Positions 15,044 to 23,714 of a DNA stretch of 64,000 nt are shown piece by piece (within the stretch, counting starts at the first letter, position 1; every line of letters begins with the position of its first letter). The translations under genes were made by a program, and so were the position numbers. Location of the stretch: contig JBILKR010000011.1 in assembly GCA_044376575.1 (NCBI GenBank), positions 1 through 64,000 of the forward strand. The letters run 5' to 3'. This stretch comes from BA4 sp044376575. GTDB taxonomy: Bacteria; Bacteroidota; Bacteroidia; CAIKAF01. Under the pieces are notes generated by a model, which worked only from the letters and a program-made list of their open reading frames with translations, did no database searches and was not told where the DNA came from.

Positions 15044-16630
15044 ATGCACGACATTTCGACATTGAAAGAAAAACTTTTACCCGAATTGAAAGAAATTGCA
15101 AAGGCACTTGGAATACCAAAGTATCACTTCATGAAAAAAGAAGAACTGATACAGCGTATTATTGAAGTTGGAGCAGGTGAAGATAAATCATCTGTATCGT
15201 CAGTAAATAATGACGAATTAAGTGATATTGATAATAAACATAAAAGAAAAAGAACACGCATTGATTCTGATCATAAAACATTGTTTGAAGAAGAAAAAAC
15301 AAATATTGAATCAGCACCTGTTCAATCAGAAAAACGAGTAACTCCTATTGAATCTGAAATTGTACCCGAACAACAAAAACATGTTGAAATCATAAAAGAA
15401 GAAGCTCCTGCAGAAGTAATTGCTGAAAAGACTGAAGAAATTCAACCAGTACAGTCTCAATTAACGACAACTGGGGGAAATTACCGCAAGTTTAATGACT
15501 ATTTTAGTTTTGAAGGTGTTGTTGAAAGTGAGGGCGTGTTGGAAATTATGCCTGATGGTTATGGATTTATGAGAAGTTCGGATTATAATTATCTCAGCTC
15601 TCCGGATGATGTATATGTATCACAATCGCAAATTAAATTATTTGGTTTAAAGACCGGTGATACCATCGTTGGAACCATACGTACACCGAAAGAAGGAGAA
15701 AAATATTTTCCATTAATTAAAATTGTACAGATTAACGGACTTACTACTGAGCAAATTCGTGATCGTGTACCTTTTGATTATTTGACACCTTTATTTCCTC
15801 ATGAAAAAATAAATCTTGTGGGCAAGGCTCCGAAGCAATCTATGTCGTTGCGTATTATGGATTTATTTACTCCGATAGGAAAAGGACAACGTGGATTGAT
15901 TGTAGCGCAACCTAAAACCGGAAAGACTGTATTGCTTAAAGATGTAGCCAATGCCATTGCTGCCAATCATCCTGAAATTTATTTGATTATATTATTAGTT
16001 GATGAACGTCCGGAAGAGGTAACAGATATGGCTCGTAGCGTAAATGCTGAAGTGATTGCTTCGACCTTCGATGAGCCTGCTGAACGTCACGTTAAAATTG
16101 CAAATCTGGTGCTTGAAAAAGCAAAGCGATTAACAGAATGTGGTCATGATGTGGTGATACTTTTAGATTCGATTACACGTTTAGCTCGTGCATACAATAC
16201 TGTAGCACCTGGATCTGGTAAAGTATTAACAGGTGGTGTAGATTCCAATGCACTTCAAAAACCAAAAAAATTCTTTGGTGCGGCTCGTAAAATTGAAGAT
16301 GGCGGATCGTTGACCATTCTTGCTACAGCATTGATTGATACCGGATCAAAAATGGATGAAGTAATTTTTGAAGAGTTTAAAGGTACGGGTAACATGGAGT
16401 TACAGCTCGATCGTAAACTTGCCAATAAGCGTATTTATCCTGCCATCGATATCAACTCGTCAAGTACACGTAGAGATGATTTGTTAGTGAGCAAAGAAAA
16501 CATTAACAGGATGTATGTATTGCGCAATCACCTTGCAGATATGAATACAGTTGAAGCCATGGAGTTTTTAATGGACAGGATACGCTTTACTCAAAATAAT
16601 GAAGAGTTTCTGATCTCGATGAACGGATAA
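15044..16630 (+). CDS. rho: Transcription termination factor Rho
   Basis: This 528-residue protein is about 110 residues longer than E. coli Rho because of a disordered insert. The order is: Rho N-terminal helix domain about 3-42 (LPELKEIAKALGIPKYHFMKKEELIQRI); charged low-complexity insert about 45-145; cold-shock RNA-binding domain about 155-235 (GVLEIMPDGYGFMRS, DVYVSQSQIKLFGLKTGD); then the RecA-type ATPase with Walker A in AQPKTGKT (288-295), LLVDERPEEVTDM, LLDSITRLARAYN and the R-loop LDRKLANKRIYPAID. It is an RNA-dependent ATPase helicase that ends transcription. It is followed at 2 nt by the DUF4199 gene. Confidence 0.98.
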   Translation: MHDISTLKEKLLPELKEIAKALGIPKYHFMKKEELIQRIIEVGAGEDKSSVSSVNNDELSDIDNKHKRKRTRIDSDHKTLFEEEKTNIESAPVQSEKRVTPIESEIVPEQQKHVEIIKEEAPAEVIAEKTEEIQPVQSQLTTTGGNYRKFNDYFSFEGVVESEGVLEIMPDGYGFMRSSDYNYLSSPDDVYVSQSQIKLFGLKTGDTIVGTIRTPKEGEKYFPLIKIVQINGLTTEQIRDRVPFDYLTPLFPHEKINLVGKAPKQSMSLRIMDLFTPIGKGQRGLIVAQPKTGKTVLLKDVANAIAANHPEIYLIILLVDERPEEVTDMARSVNAEVIASTFDEPAERHVKIANLVLEKAKRLTECGHDVVILLDSITRLARAYNTVAPGSGKVLTGGVDSNALQKPKKFFGAARKIEDGGSLTILATALIDTGSKMDEVIFEEFKGTGNMELQLDRKLANKRIYPAIDINSSSTRRDDLLVSKENINRMYVLRNHLADMNTVEAMEFLMDRIRFTQNNEEFLISMNG

Positions 16631-16632
16631 TT

Positions 16633-17127
16633 ATGAATGCAGTTAAAACGGGAATTGTTGCCGCTTTACTTTTTTTTGTTTTTAAACTAATACTTTTTTT
16701 TAGTAATCTGCAACATAAAATATTAGCTGATTTTCCTATTGCTCCGCTTTTAATTACAACTTTTATTGGTATCGTTTACATCATTTTGAAATTTAGAAAT
16801 TCCGGAAGATTTGATGTGGCAGGTGCATTTAAAGAGGGTGGAAAAGTAGCGTTGGTTTCTGCTTTACTTTCTTCTTTTCTTGTTTATTTCTATTACACAG
16901 GTATTGATCCCGATTTTCTGGAAATACTTAAAATTGAAAAGTTGAAACTGGCCTCAACCCTTACCGATACAAAAGCGTTGGAAAATTATAAAAAAGCCAC
17001 GGAGTTTTTTAATTCAGCCTCTACACGATCGTTGTTTACCCTTTCGGGAATGACTGTTTTCGGATTAATAAGTTCATTAATTATTGCATTGCTTACGAAC
17101 GCAATGCTGGTGAATAAATCACGCTAA
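16633..17127 (+). CDS. DUF4199-like membrane protein
   Basis: This is a 164-residue protein with four predicted membrane helices: about 5-25, 35-55, 70-92 and 130-155. A soluble segment at about 95-128 includes DPDFLEILKIEKLKLAST. The topology and location 2 nt after rho match the Bacteroidota DUF4199 family, whose role is unknown. It converges directly with the next gene, with no spacer. Confidence 0.65.
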   Translation: MNAVKTGIVAALLFFVFKLILFFSNLQHKILADFPIAPLLITTFIGIVYIILKFRNSGRFDVAGAFKEGGKVALVSALLSSFLVYFYYTGIDPDFLEILKIEKLKLASTLTDTKALENYKKATEFFNSASTRSLFTLSGMTVFGLISSLIIALLTNAMLVNKSR

Positions 17128-18204
17128 TTATTTTTTCTTGATAACATCTATAAACACCGGAAGGTGATCTGAATATCCACCCAGGTATTTGGGACCGCCG
17201 TAAGTTCTGAATGGCATCTTGCCCATAAATTTCTCATCATCTTCGAGTAACCAAGGCGCGTCAAAAATTGATGATTGATTATCCTGTATCATCACCCCTT
17301 TTTTTCTTGTTACCATCGGCGAAGAGACAATCATTTGGTCGAGCACTGCCCAGTGTTCTTTATACTTTTCTGTTCCAATTCCTTTGGCAAAAAACGGATA
17401 AGAGGTGTTATACAAATCTTTTCCCTTCAAGCTATCCAGATGATTGATGGCTCCTAATCCTACCATCAAACTTTTATCACCGGGCTCATCGTTGAAGTCG
17501 CCGGTGATGATAATGTTGGCTTCAGGATCCATACGATAAATTGAATCCACACAATGTTTTATTTTTTCTGCCACGAACATTCTTCTGGGTTCTGAGGCAG
17601 CAGCTCCTCCCAGCTTCGAAGGCCAGTGATTGATGAAAACATGTAAAGTATCTTTTTTGAAGATGATGCCTTTTACATACAATACATCTCTTGTTTTTAC
17701 GGAAGGATCAAAAGGAAAAACAATACGGATGGCTTCGTGCTTAATGGGTCTGAATTTTTCAGGTCTGTAAATTAATCCTACATCTACACCTCGATTATCC
17801 GGAGAATCTTCATGAACTATACTATATCCTGCTTTTACTAATGGGGTTTTGGTGATGAGTTCATTGAGTACGTATCGGTTTTCAATTTCGCAAAATCCGA
17901 CGATGGCCGGTAAATCCCAACCACCAAGTGCAGTCAGTGTTTTGTATATATGATCCAGTTTCTCCAGGTAACGAGAGAAGGTCCAACCTTTAACACCTGT
18001 AGGCAAAAAATCTTCATCGTTCTTTAATGTGTCATTGAAAGTGTCAAAGAGATTTTCCACATTGTAAAAAGCTACCCTTAGTGCCTGTTCATTCTTTTTT
18101 TCAAATCCTTTTAATTTTTCATTTCCTGATGTTGTTATTGTATCCTGAGCAAATACAATGGATACAAACATTACTATGAAGCCAACGAGAATTATTTTTT
18201 TCAT
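17128..18204 (-). CDS. Secreted endonuclease/exonuclease/phosphatase-fold enzyme
   Basis: This is a 358-residue protein. Residues 1-19 (MKKIILVGFIVMFVSIVFA) are a Sec signal peptide. The EEP (DNase I-like) fold follows: FYNVENLFDTFND (about 45-58), AIVGFCEIENRYVL with the metal-binding Glu, NHWPSKLGG with the catalytic His, IITGDFNDEPGD with Asp-Asn, and the C-terminal GYSDHLPVFIDV with the Asp-His pair. All catalytic residues are present. The substrate could be DNA, a phospholipid or another phosphodiester. Nutrient-scavenging nuclease is the common inference for this family in Bacteroidota. Confidence 0.87.
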   Translation of the reverse strand: MKKIILVGFIVMFVSIVFAQDTITTSGNEKLKGFEKKNEQALRVAFYNVENLFDTFNDTLKNDEDFLPTGVKGWTFSRYLEKLDHIYKTLTALGGWDLPAIVGFCEIENRYVLNELITKTPLVKAGYSIVHEDSPDNRGVDVGLIYRPEKFRPIKHEAIRIVFPFDPSVKTRDVLYVKGIIFKKDTLHVFINHWPSKLGGAAASEPRRMFVAEKIKHCVDSIYRMDPEANIIITGDFNDEPGDKSLMVGLGAINHLDSLKGKDLYNTSYPFFAKGIGTEKYKEHWAVLDQMIVSSPMVTRKKGVMIQDNQSSIFDAPWLLEDDEKFMGKMPFRTYGGPKYLGGYSDHLPVFIDVIKKK

Positions 18205-18245
18205 GTGTTTATTTAATACATTACAAAGTTGAAAATAAATCGGAA

Positions 18246-19409
18246 TTAATCTTCAGAAGGATTATTTTGTTTACTTACTTTTTTTGATCCTTCATACAAC
18301 TCAATCAGATAAAATTTACATTCCAAGGGACCGTTCATGATCGGGATTCGTCTGCTGGTTTTGAGTCCCAGCATTTTCATGGCCTCTTCATTATTAGTGA
18401 TCATCCATGCGCGTGAACCGGCAAAGTATTTTTTTAACGTATCACCCATTTGTTTGTATAGCGTATTCATATCGTCGGTTTGTAATCGTTCCCCATAAGG
18501 TGGATTACAAACGATATGATAGCCGTGATGCGGTTCATCAATTTTTGTGAAATCTTTTTTCTCAACAGTCACGTACTCTTCAAGCAAAGCCATCACAAGG
18601 TTTTGCTGAGTAGCACGAACCATGCTGAACGCTTTATCATAGCCTTTGATTTCTGTTTTTTTCTCTTTAATAATTTTTGCGTTGGCTTCATCCCTGATCT
18701 GCTCCCAGCATACTTTATCAAAATCTTTCCATCTCATCAACCCCCATTTTTTACGGTAATATCCGGAAGGAATCTGATATAACTTCATCGCGGCTTCAAT
18801 GAGTAATGTTCCTGAACCGCACATGGGATCAAGAAAGGGTTGTTGCATGTCCCATCCTGAAATGGCAATTAATCCTGCTGCCAATACTTCATTCAGCGGA
18901 GCTTCTCCTTTCATTTGTCTATAACCTCTGATATGAAGTGAATCGGACGAAGAATCCAGTGAAATGGAAACACGATTGTGTTGAATAAATACGTTGAAAT
19001 GTACATCCGGATCATCAACTTCTACATTGGGTCGCTGATGAAATTTTTCACGGAATGCATCTACCATTGCATCTTTTACTTTTAAAGAAACATAATGAGA
19101 ATGACTGAAGTATTTGCTGTTTACCGTGCCATCTATGCGAAAAGTTTGACGTAAATCCAGGTAATTTTCCCAGGCTAATTTTTTTGCATTATCATACAAT
19201 TCTTTTTCGTTGGTCGCATAAAATGAAAAAATGGGAACGAGTATTTTTAATGCTGTTCTTAGTTCGTAGTTAGAACGGTATAAAACTTTCTGATCGCCTT
19301 CGTATTCAACACCCCGACGAACCACCTGGATGTTTGTGCCGCCAATATTTTTTATTTCTTCTGCCAGTATGTCTTCAAGTCCGGCTATGGTTTTTGCAAA
19401 TAGTTTCAT
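18246..19409 (-). CDS. THUMP-domain class I SAM RNA methyltransferase (RlmL N-half type)
   Basis: This is a 387-residue protein. The N-terminal ferredoxin-like and THUMP regions span about 1-165 (MKLFAKTIAGLEDILAEEIKNIG, VRRGVEYEGD, LRTALKILVPI, DSSSDSLHIRGYR). The Rossmann methyltransferase domain follows, with the SAM motif FLDPMCGSGTLLIEAAM (about 197-213) and the catalytic NPPYGERL (about 304-311), typical of N2-guanine methyltransferases. It corresponds to the first half of E. coli RlmL, which modifies G2445 of 23S rRNA. The RlmK half is absent, as in many bacteria. Its start overlaps the end of the upstream GT39 gene by 4 nt. Confidence 0.88.
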   Translation of the reverse strand: MKLFAKTIAGLEDILAEEIKNIGGTNIQVVRRGVEYEGDQKVLYRSNYELRTALKILVPIFSFYATNEKELYDNAKKLAWENYLDLRQTFRIDGTVNSKYFSHSHYVSLKVKDAMVDAFREKFHQRPNVEVDDPDVHFNVFIQHNRVSISLDSSSDSLHIRGYRQMKGEAPLNEVLAAGLIAISGWDMQQPFLDPMCGSGTLLIEAAMKLYQIPSGYYRKKWGLMRWKDFDKVCWEQIRDEANAKIIKEKKTEIKGYDKAFSMVRATQQNLVMALLEEYVTVEKKDFTKIDEPHHGYHIVCNPPYGERLQTDDMNTLYKQMGDTLKKYFAGSRAWMITNNEEAMKMLGLKTSRRIPIMNGPLECKFYLIELYEGSKKVSKQNNPSED

Positions 19410-20941
19410 TTTGTTAGAAAATTTGTTTTCACTATGTCAGGATTAATCCAATAGGCTTTCACAGTCCATTTGCCCACCTTCCATTGTTGGGTAGAGTCAC
19501 TGATTGATAAAAGATCAATACCATCAGCGGTAAAGGCACCATCAGATTCTTCTTCTTTTAATTCACTGAAAATGATGCGAGGATTCAACGTTTGTAAAAT
19601 GTTGCGATCGTTCAAAAAGTTCTTCCATACGGGTATGGCCTGTGCTTTTGTTCCCCAGGTTAGTCCGGGCGACCATGCACCAACTACGGTTTGATTGTTG
19701 AGTTCAGCTTGTTCAAAATAGTGATGAATGGTTGATAATGTAAATGATCGTTCTTTCCACATGCGTAAATACGTGATGCCGTTGTTGTAGGTTAGCATTA
19801 AGAGCATCAGTAATACCATATAAAATATCCATCTTTTTAAAGGCTTTTTTTCCTGAAAAGAATGCCAGGTAATGTTTAGTATTTCTACTCCAACCACAGC
19901 AATCAATAAACCCATGGCTGCCATAGAACTAACAAGGTATCGGCCCGGAACATGATGAATAAATATTTTATGAATTTCAATGCAATTCCAGATGAATACC
20001 GGAATGAAAAAAAGTAAAAATGATTTGTTTTTGTGTTTGAAAAACAAGAGAGAAATACTTAAAATAAAACTGGTAATCCATGTGTAAAAATAGATACGAC
20101 TTTCTGTTTCCAGAAAATGAATTTTAGTGTTATATATAATTACGTCATCTTGAAATTCCCATGCAGGGAAGCGATCTGTAGTTTGATTGCCGATTAAAAA
20201 ATCCCAGGCTTCCTGTGTGGGGAAATACCAGCAGACAAGATAAATTATTAATGTAATCATTATTGCGAGCACCTGCCATCCCATCCATTTCCATTTATCT
20301 TTTGTCATAGATGTATCTATAAAAATTAGATAGATCAACGTAGAAAATGGTAAAAGAAAAACAATGTATGCAAACTGAATTTTCATCCACCATGCACAGG
20401 CAGAAATCAGCGTACTGATACCGATAAGCAATGTTTTTTTTCGTGAATCATTTTCCTGCATGGCTTTCATCCAAAGCACGATAGAAAGAAGTATGCATGC
20501 TATGGCCGGAAATTCAGCCATACTAAAGTGCATGTATTGAAATAAATGATATTCGAGCAATCCGACAAAGAGAAATCCAATCCAGTATTTTTGTTCTCCT
20601 GACCATTTAATTGATAATCCCAACAGAAGTAAACAAAAAATAAGTACTGTTAGTCTTGCAGTTAACCAATGCGTACCGAAGAGATAGAGGAAAGGAGCAA
20701 GTAAAACATTAAACAACGGATTTTTAATCAGGTTGTCACATTCCCAAGTGTTCAAGTCGTACCCATTAATGAAGTTGCGGATCTGGCTGGTATTTAGCCC
20801 TTCATCGCTGAAGGCATCTCTGCTCGGAGAAATGAGTAAATCGGGATCTGCTTGTAAAAACGGAACCTGTATAATTAAAAGTACACAAGGTAAAATCCAC
20901 CAGATTTTTTGACTGAAGCTATGTAGCCATGAAGGAATCAC
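19406..20941 (-). CDS. GT39/ArnT-like integral membrane glycosyltransferase
   Basis: This is a 511-residue protein with about 10-11 membrane helices, beginning at about 12-30. The first periplasmic loop carries acidic residues in the GT-C position (SRDAFSDEGLNTSQIRNFI), followed by NPLFNVLLAPFLYLFGTHWLTARL, characteristic of dolichyl-phosphate-mannose mannosyltransferase or ArnT-like enzymes. Such enzymes move a sugar from a polyprenyl-phosphate donor to a protein, lipid or glycan. The substrate is unknown. It sits 3 nt behind the ornithine aminotransferase gene and overlaps the methyltransferase gene; the grouping looks positional rather than functional. Confidence 0.8.
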   Translation of the reverse strand: MIPSWLHSFSQKIWWILPCVLLIIQVPFLQADPDLLISPSRDAFSDEGLNTSQIRNFINGYDLNTWECDNLIKNPLFNVLLAPFLYLFGTHWLTARLTVLIFCLLLLGLSIKWSGEQKYWIGFLFVGLLEYHLFQYMHFSMAEFPAIACILLSIVLWMKAMQENDSRKKTLLIGISTLISACAWWMKIQFAYIVFLLPFSTLIYLIFIDTSMTKDKWKWMGWQVLAIMITLIIYLVCWYFPTQEAWDFLIGNQTTDRFPAWEFQDDVIIYNTKIHFLETESRIYFYTWITSFILSISLLFFKHKNKSFLLFFIPVFIWNCIEIHKIFIHHVPGRYLVSSMAAMGLLIAVVGVEILNITWHSFQEKKPLKRWIFYMVLLMLLMLTYNNGITYLRMWKERSFTLSTIHHYFEQAELNNQTVVGAWSPGLTWGTKAQAIPVWKNFLNDRNILQTLNPRIIFSELKEEESDGAFTADGIDLLSISDSTQQWKVGKWTVKAYWINPDIVKTNFLTK

Positions 20942-20944
20942 TGT

Positions 20945-22177
20945 TTATGCGTGAAATGATTCAATACTTTCTTTAATGATTTGAATGCATTCCTGCATTT
21001 GCTCTTCATTAATCACCAACGGTGGAGCCAAACGGATGATGTTACCATGGGTGGGTTTTGCGAGTAAGCCACGCTTTTTAAATGCATAACACAGATCATA
21101 AGCACTTACACCTTTGCTTTCATCAATCACAATGGCATTTAATAATCCTTTACCCCTGATTTTTTCAATGATGGGTGAGTTGATTGCTTCCAATGCTTTG
21201 CGTAAAGTTTCACCCATTACCATTGCATTGTTAGCCATGTTTTCATCTTCTAGTACTTGCAATGCTTCCATGGCTACAGCACAGGCGAGTGGATTTCCAC
21301 CATAGGTACTTCCATGTTCTCCGGGTTGAATGGTAAGCATAACTTCATTACTGGATAAAACCGCAGATACCGGCAATACTCCACCTGAAAGGGCTTTGCC
21401 GAGGATCAGCACATCAGGTTTTACGTTTTCCCAGTCGCAGGCAAGTTTTTTACCTGTACGGCATAAACCTGTTTGCACTTCATCGGCAATCATTAATACA
21501 TTGTACTTGGTACAAAGTTCACGTATACCTTTCAGGTAGCCTTCATCCGGAACCACAACGCCTGCTTCACCCTGAATGGGTTCAAACATGAATCCGGCAA
21601 TGTGTGGATCGTTTTTAAATTTTTCTTCCAGGGCGGATAAATTGTTGTAAGGTATAATTTCAAAGCCGGGAACATACGGCCCGAATCCTTCAAAACTGCT
21701 TGGATCCGTGGATGAAGAAATGGCAGCGATGGTTCGTCCCCAGAAATTTCCCTCTACAAAAATAATTTTTGCCTGATGTGCAGGAATTTTTTTTACTTCA
21801 TACCCCCAGCGGCGAGTCAGCTTGATGGCGGTTTCACCACCTTCAACACCAGTATTCATAGGTAATACACGATCGTATCCAAAATATTCAGTGATGTATT
21901 TTTCATACAATCCCAATTTGTTATTGTAAAATGCACGCGATGTCAGTGTCACTTTTTCTGCCTGGTCTTTCAATGCCTGAATAATACGTGGATGGCAATG
22001 TCCTTGATTTACGGCAGAATAGGCTGATAAAAAATCGTAATAGCGATGCCCTTCCGGATCCCAAACATATACGCCTTTCGCTTCTGCTACTACTACTTTT
22101 ATAGGAGCATAATTTTTTGCGCCATACTTGTCTTCCAGTTCCATGGCTTCCGTCGAACCCACCTGTTGATGTATCAT
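20945..22177 (-). CDS. rocD: Ornithine--oxo-acid aminotransferase
   Basis: This 410-residue class III PLP-dependent aminotransferase has the typical OAT sequence: KYGAKNYAPIKVVVAEAKGVYVWDPEG (about 18-44), FLSAYSAVNQGHCHP, MNTGVEGGETAIKLTRRWGY (PLP phosphate site), FMFEPIQGEAGVVVPDEGYL, IADEVQTGLCRTG, and the PLP lysine in LILGKALSGGVLPVSA. It converts ornithine plus 2-oxoglutarate to glutamate 5-semialdehyde plus glutamate. A minus-strand TAGCTTTG (22200-22207) lies 22 nt before the start and is a plausible -7 box. Confidence 0.95.
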   Translation of the reverse strand: MIHQQVGSTEAMELEDKYGAKNYAPIKVVVAEAKGVYVWDPEGHRYYDFLSAYSAVNQGHCHPRIIQALKDQAEKVTLTSRAFYNNKLGLYEKYITEYFGYDRVLPMNTGVEGGETAIKLTRRWGYEVKKIPAHQAKIIFVEGNFWGRTIAAISSSTDPSSFEGFGPYVPGFEIIPYNNLSALEEKFKNDPHIAGFMFEPIQGEAGVVVPDEGYLKGIRELCTKYNVLMIADEVQTGLCRTGKKLACDWENVKPDVLILGKALSGGVLPVSAVLSSNEVMLTIQPGEHGSTYGGNPLACAVAMEALQVLEDENMANNAMVMGETLRKALEAINSPIIEKIRGKGLLNAIVIDESKGVSAYDLCYAFKKRGLLAKPTHGNIIRLAPPLVINEEQMQECIQIIKESIESFHA

Positions 22178-22291
22178 AACCTTAATTTTTAACCTTTTAC
22201 AAAGCTACATTTTTTGAGCGAAAGGAGCGTATATTTTATTTTCTGTTCTTGATGGTTGAATCTCAACTACAACTTGATCAAAGGTATTTCG

Positions 22292-22299
22292 TAAGTTTG
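22292..22299 (+). promoter_or_regulatory. Candidate -7 box directly before rlmD
   Basis: TAAGTTTG fits TAnnTTTG and ends only 4 nt before the ATG, so a transcript from it would be leaderless or nearly so. A clear -33 TTTG at the right distance is not present. Confidence 0.4.
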
Positions 22300-22303
22300 T
22301 TGC

Positions 22304-23707
22304 ATGTCGAAAAAGAAACCGTACGTTTTAGAAAAAGTTCCCATTCTTGATTTTGCAGCTGAAGGTGTATCTATAGCAAAGATAGAGGGTAAAGTATATT
22401 TTGTGAAAAAGGCTGTGCCTGGTGATGTGGCTGATATCAGAATCTATCGCGATAAAAAAGCTTATGCTGAAGCCGAAGCCATTCATATCCATTCGTATTC
22501 ATCGAAACGGCAACCTTCTTTTTGTGCCCATTTTGGGGAATGTGGTGGTTGCAAGTGGCAGCATGTGCAATATGCAGAACAACTGCAATTCAAACAACAA
22601 CAGGTGGAAGAGCAATTCAAAAGGGTGGGTAAATTTGAATTCCCTGAAATTCTTCCGATTGTGGGTTCAGAAAATACAACTTACTACCGTAATAAACTGG
22701 AATTTTCTTTTAGCCATAAACGCTGGATCACTCAGCAGGAAGTGGATACTAATGCTACCATTGATGAACGACCTGCACTGGGGTTTCATATTCCCGGACG
22801 GTTCGATAAAATTATGGACATCAATGAATGTTTTCTTCAGGCGGAACCTTCCAACCACATTCGTAATTTTATACGAGAATATGCGATAGATCATCAGCTT
22901 TCTTTTTATGATATCCGCAAGCAGGAAGGACTACTGCGTAACATGATTCTTAGAAACAATCGAAAAGGAGACTGGATGCTCATTATGGTATTTGGTTATG
23001 CCGATGTTGCTTTGTTTGAATCATTATTAAATGCCATTCAACAAAAATTTCCGGAGATTATTTCATTACAGTATGTTGTGAATACTAAATTGAATGACAG
23101 TATCAGTGACCTCCCTGTACAATTGTATACAGGTGAGCCTTACTTGCTAGAAAACCTGGGCGACTTAACCTTCAGAATTCAACCCAAATCTTTTTTTCAA
23201 ACCAATACTGCTCAGGCAGAACGCCTTTATCAACTGACCCTTGATTTTGCTTCGATTACACCCAACGATAACGTGTATGATTTATATACCGGTACCGGAA
23301 CCATCGCCTGTTACCTGGCTCGTAAAGCAAAACATGTAACGGGCATCGAATATGTGGAGGATGCCATTGTGGATGCCCATGCGAATGCAACTATGAACGG
23401 GTTGGCCAATACTTCCTTTTATGCGGGTGATATGAAGCAGTTGTTTACTCAATCACTGATTGAAAAGCATGGTGTACCGGATGTTATTGTTACCGATCCT
23501 CCACGTTCAGGCATGCATGCAGATGTGGTGGAAATGCTCAATCAGTCCGGTGCGAAACGCATCGTATATGTAAGCTGCAATCCTGCTACGCAGGCAAGGG
23601 ATATTGCATTAATGGATGCACACTATCGCGTAACAAAAGTGCAGCCGGTGGATATGTTTCCACATACGCACCACGTAGAAAACATAGTATTGCTGGAGCG
23701 TAAATAA
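22304..23707 (+). CDS. rlmD: 23S rRNA (uracil-C5)-methyltransferase, RlmD/RumA family
   Basis: This is a 467-residue protein. Residues about 5-65 form a TRAM domain (PILDFAAEGVSIAKIEGKVYFVKKAVPGD). An Fe-S site is indicated by Cys74, Cys80, Cys83 (CAHFGECGGC) and Cys176 (NECFL), the RumA pattern. The Rossmann domain has YDLYTGTGTIACYLA, and the catalytic cysteine is in VSCNPATQARD near the C-terminus. The family makes 5-methyluridine in 23S rRNA (U1939 in E. coli); closely related enzymes modify U747 or tRNA, so the exact site is inferred. It converges with htpG with a 7-nt gap. Confidence 0.9.
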   Translation: MSKKKPYVLEKVPILDFAAEGVSIAKIEGKVYFVKKAVPGDVADIRIYRDKKAYAEAEAIHIHSYSSKRQPSFCAHFGECGGCKWQHVQYAEQLQFKQQQVEEQFKRVGKFEFPEILPIVGSENTTYYRNKLEFSFSHKRWITQQEVDTNATIDERPALGFHIPGRFDKIMDINECFLQAEPSNHIRNFIREYAIDHQLSFYDIRKQEGLLRNMILRNNRKGDWMLIMVFGYADVALFESLLNAIQQKFPEIISLQYVVNTKLNDSISDLPVQLYTGEPYLLENLGDLTFRIQPKSFFQTNTAQAERLYQLTLDFASITPNDNVYDLYTGTGTIACYLARKAKHVTGIEYVEDAIVDAHANATMNGLANTSFYAGDMKQLFTQSLIEKHGVPDVIVTDPPRSGMHADVVEMLNQSGAKRIVYVSCNPATQARDIALMDAHYRVTKVQPVDMFPHTHHVENIVLLERK

Positions 23708-23714
23708 AAACTAT

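Noticed and set aside
22422..22889. 155-codon open frame
   Set aside because: It is an out-of-frame shadow of rlmD, whose frame holds all motifs.
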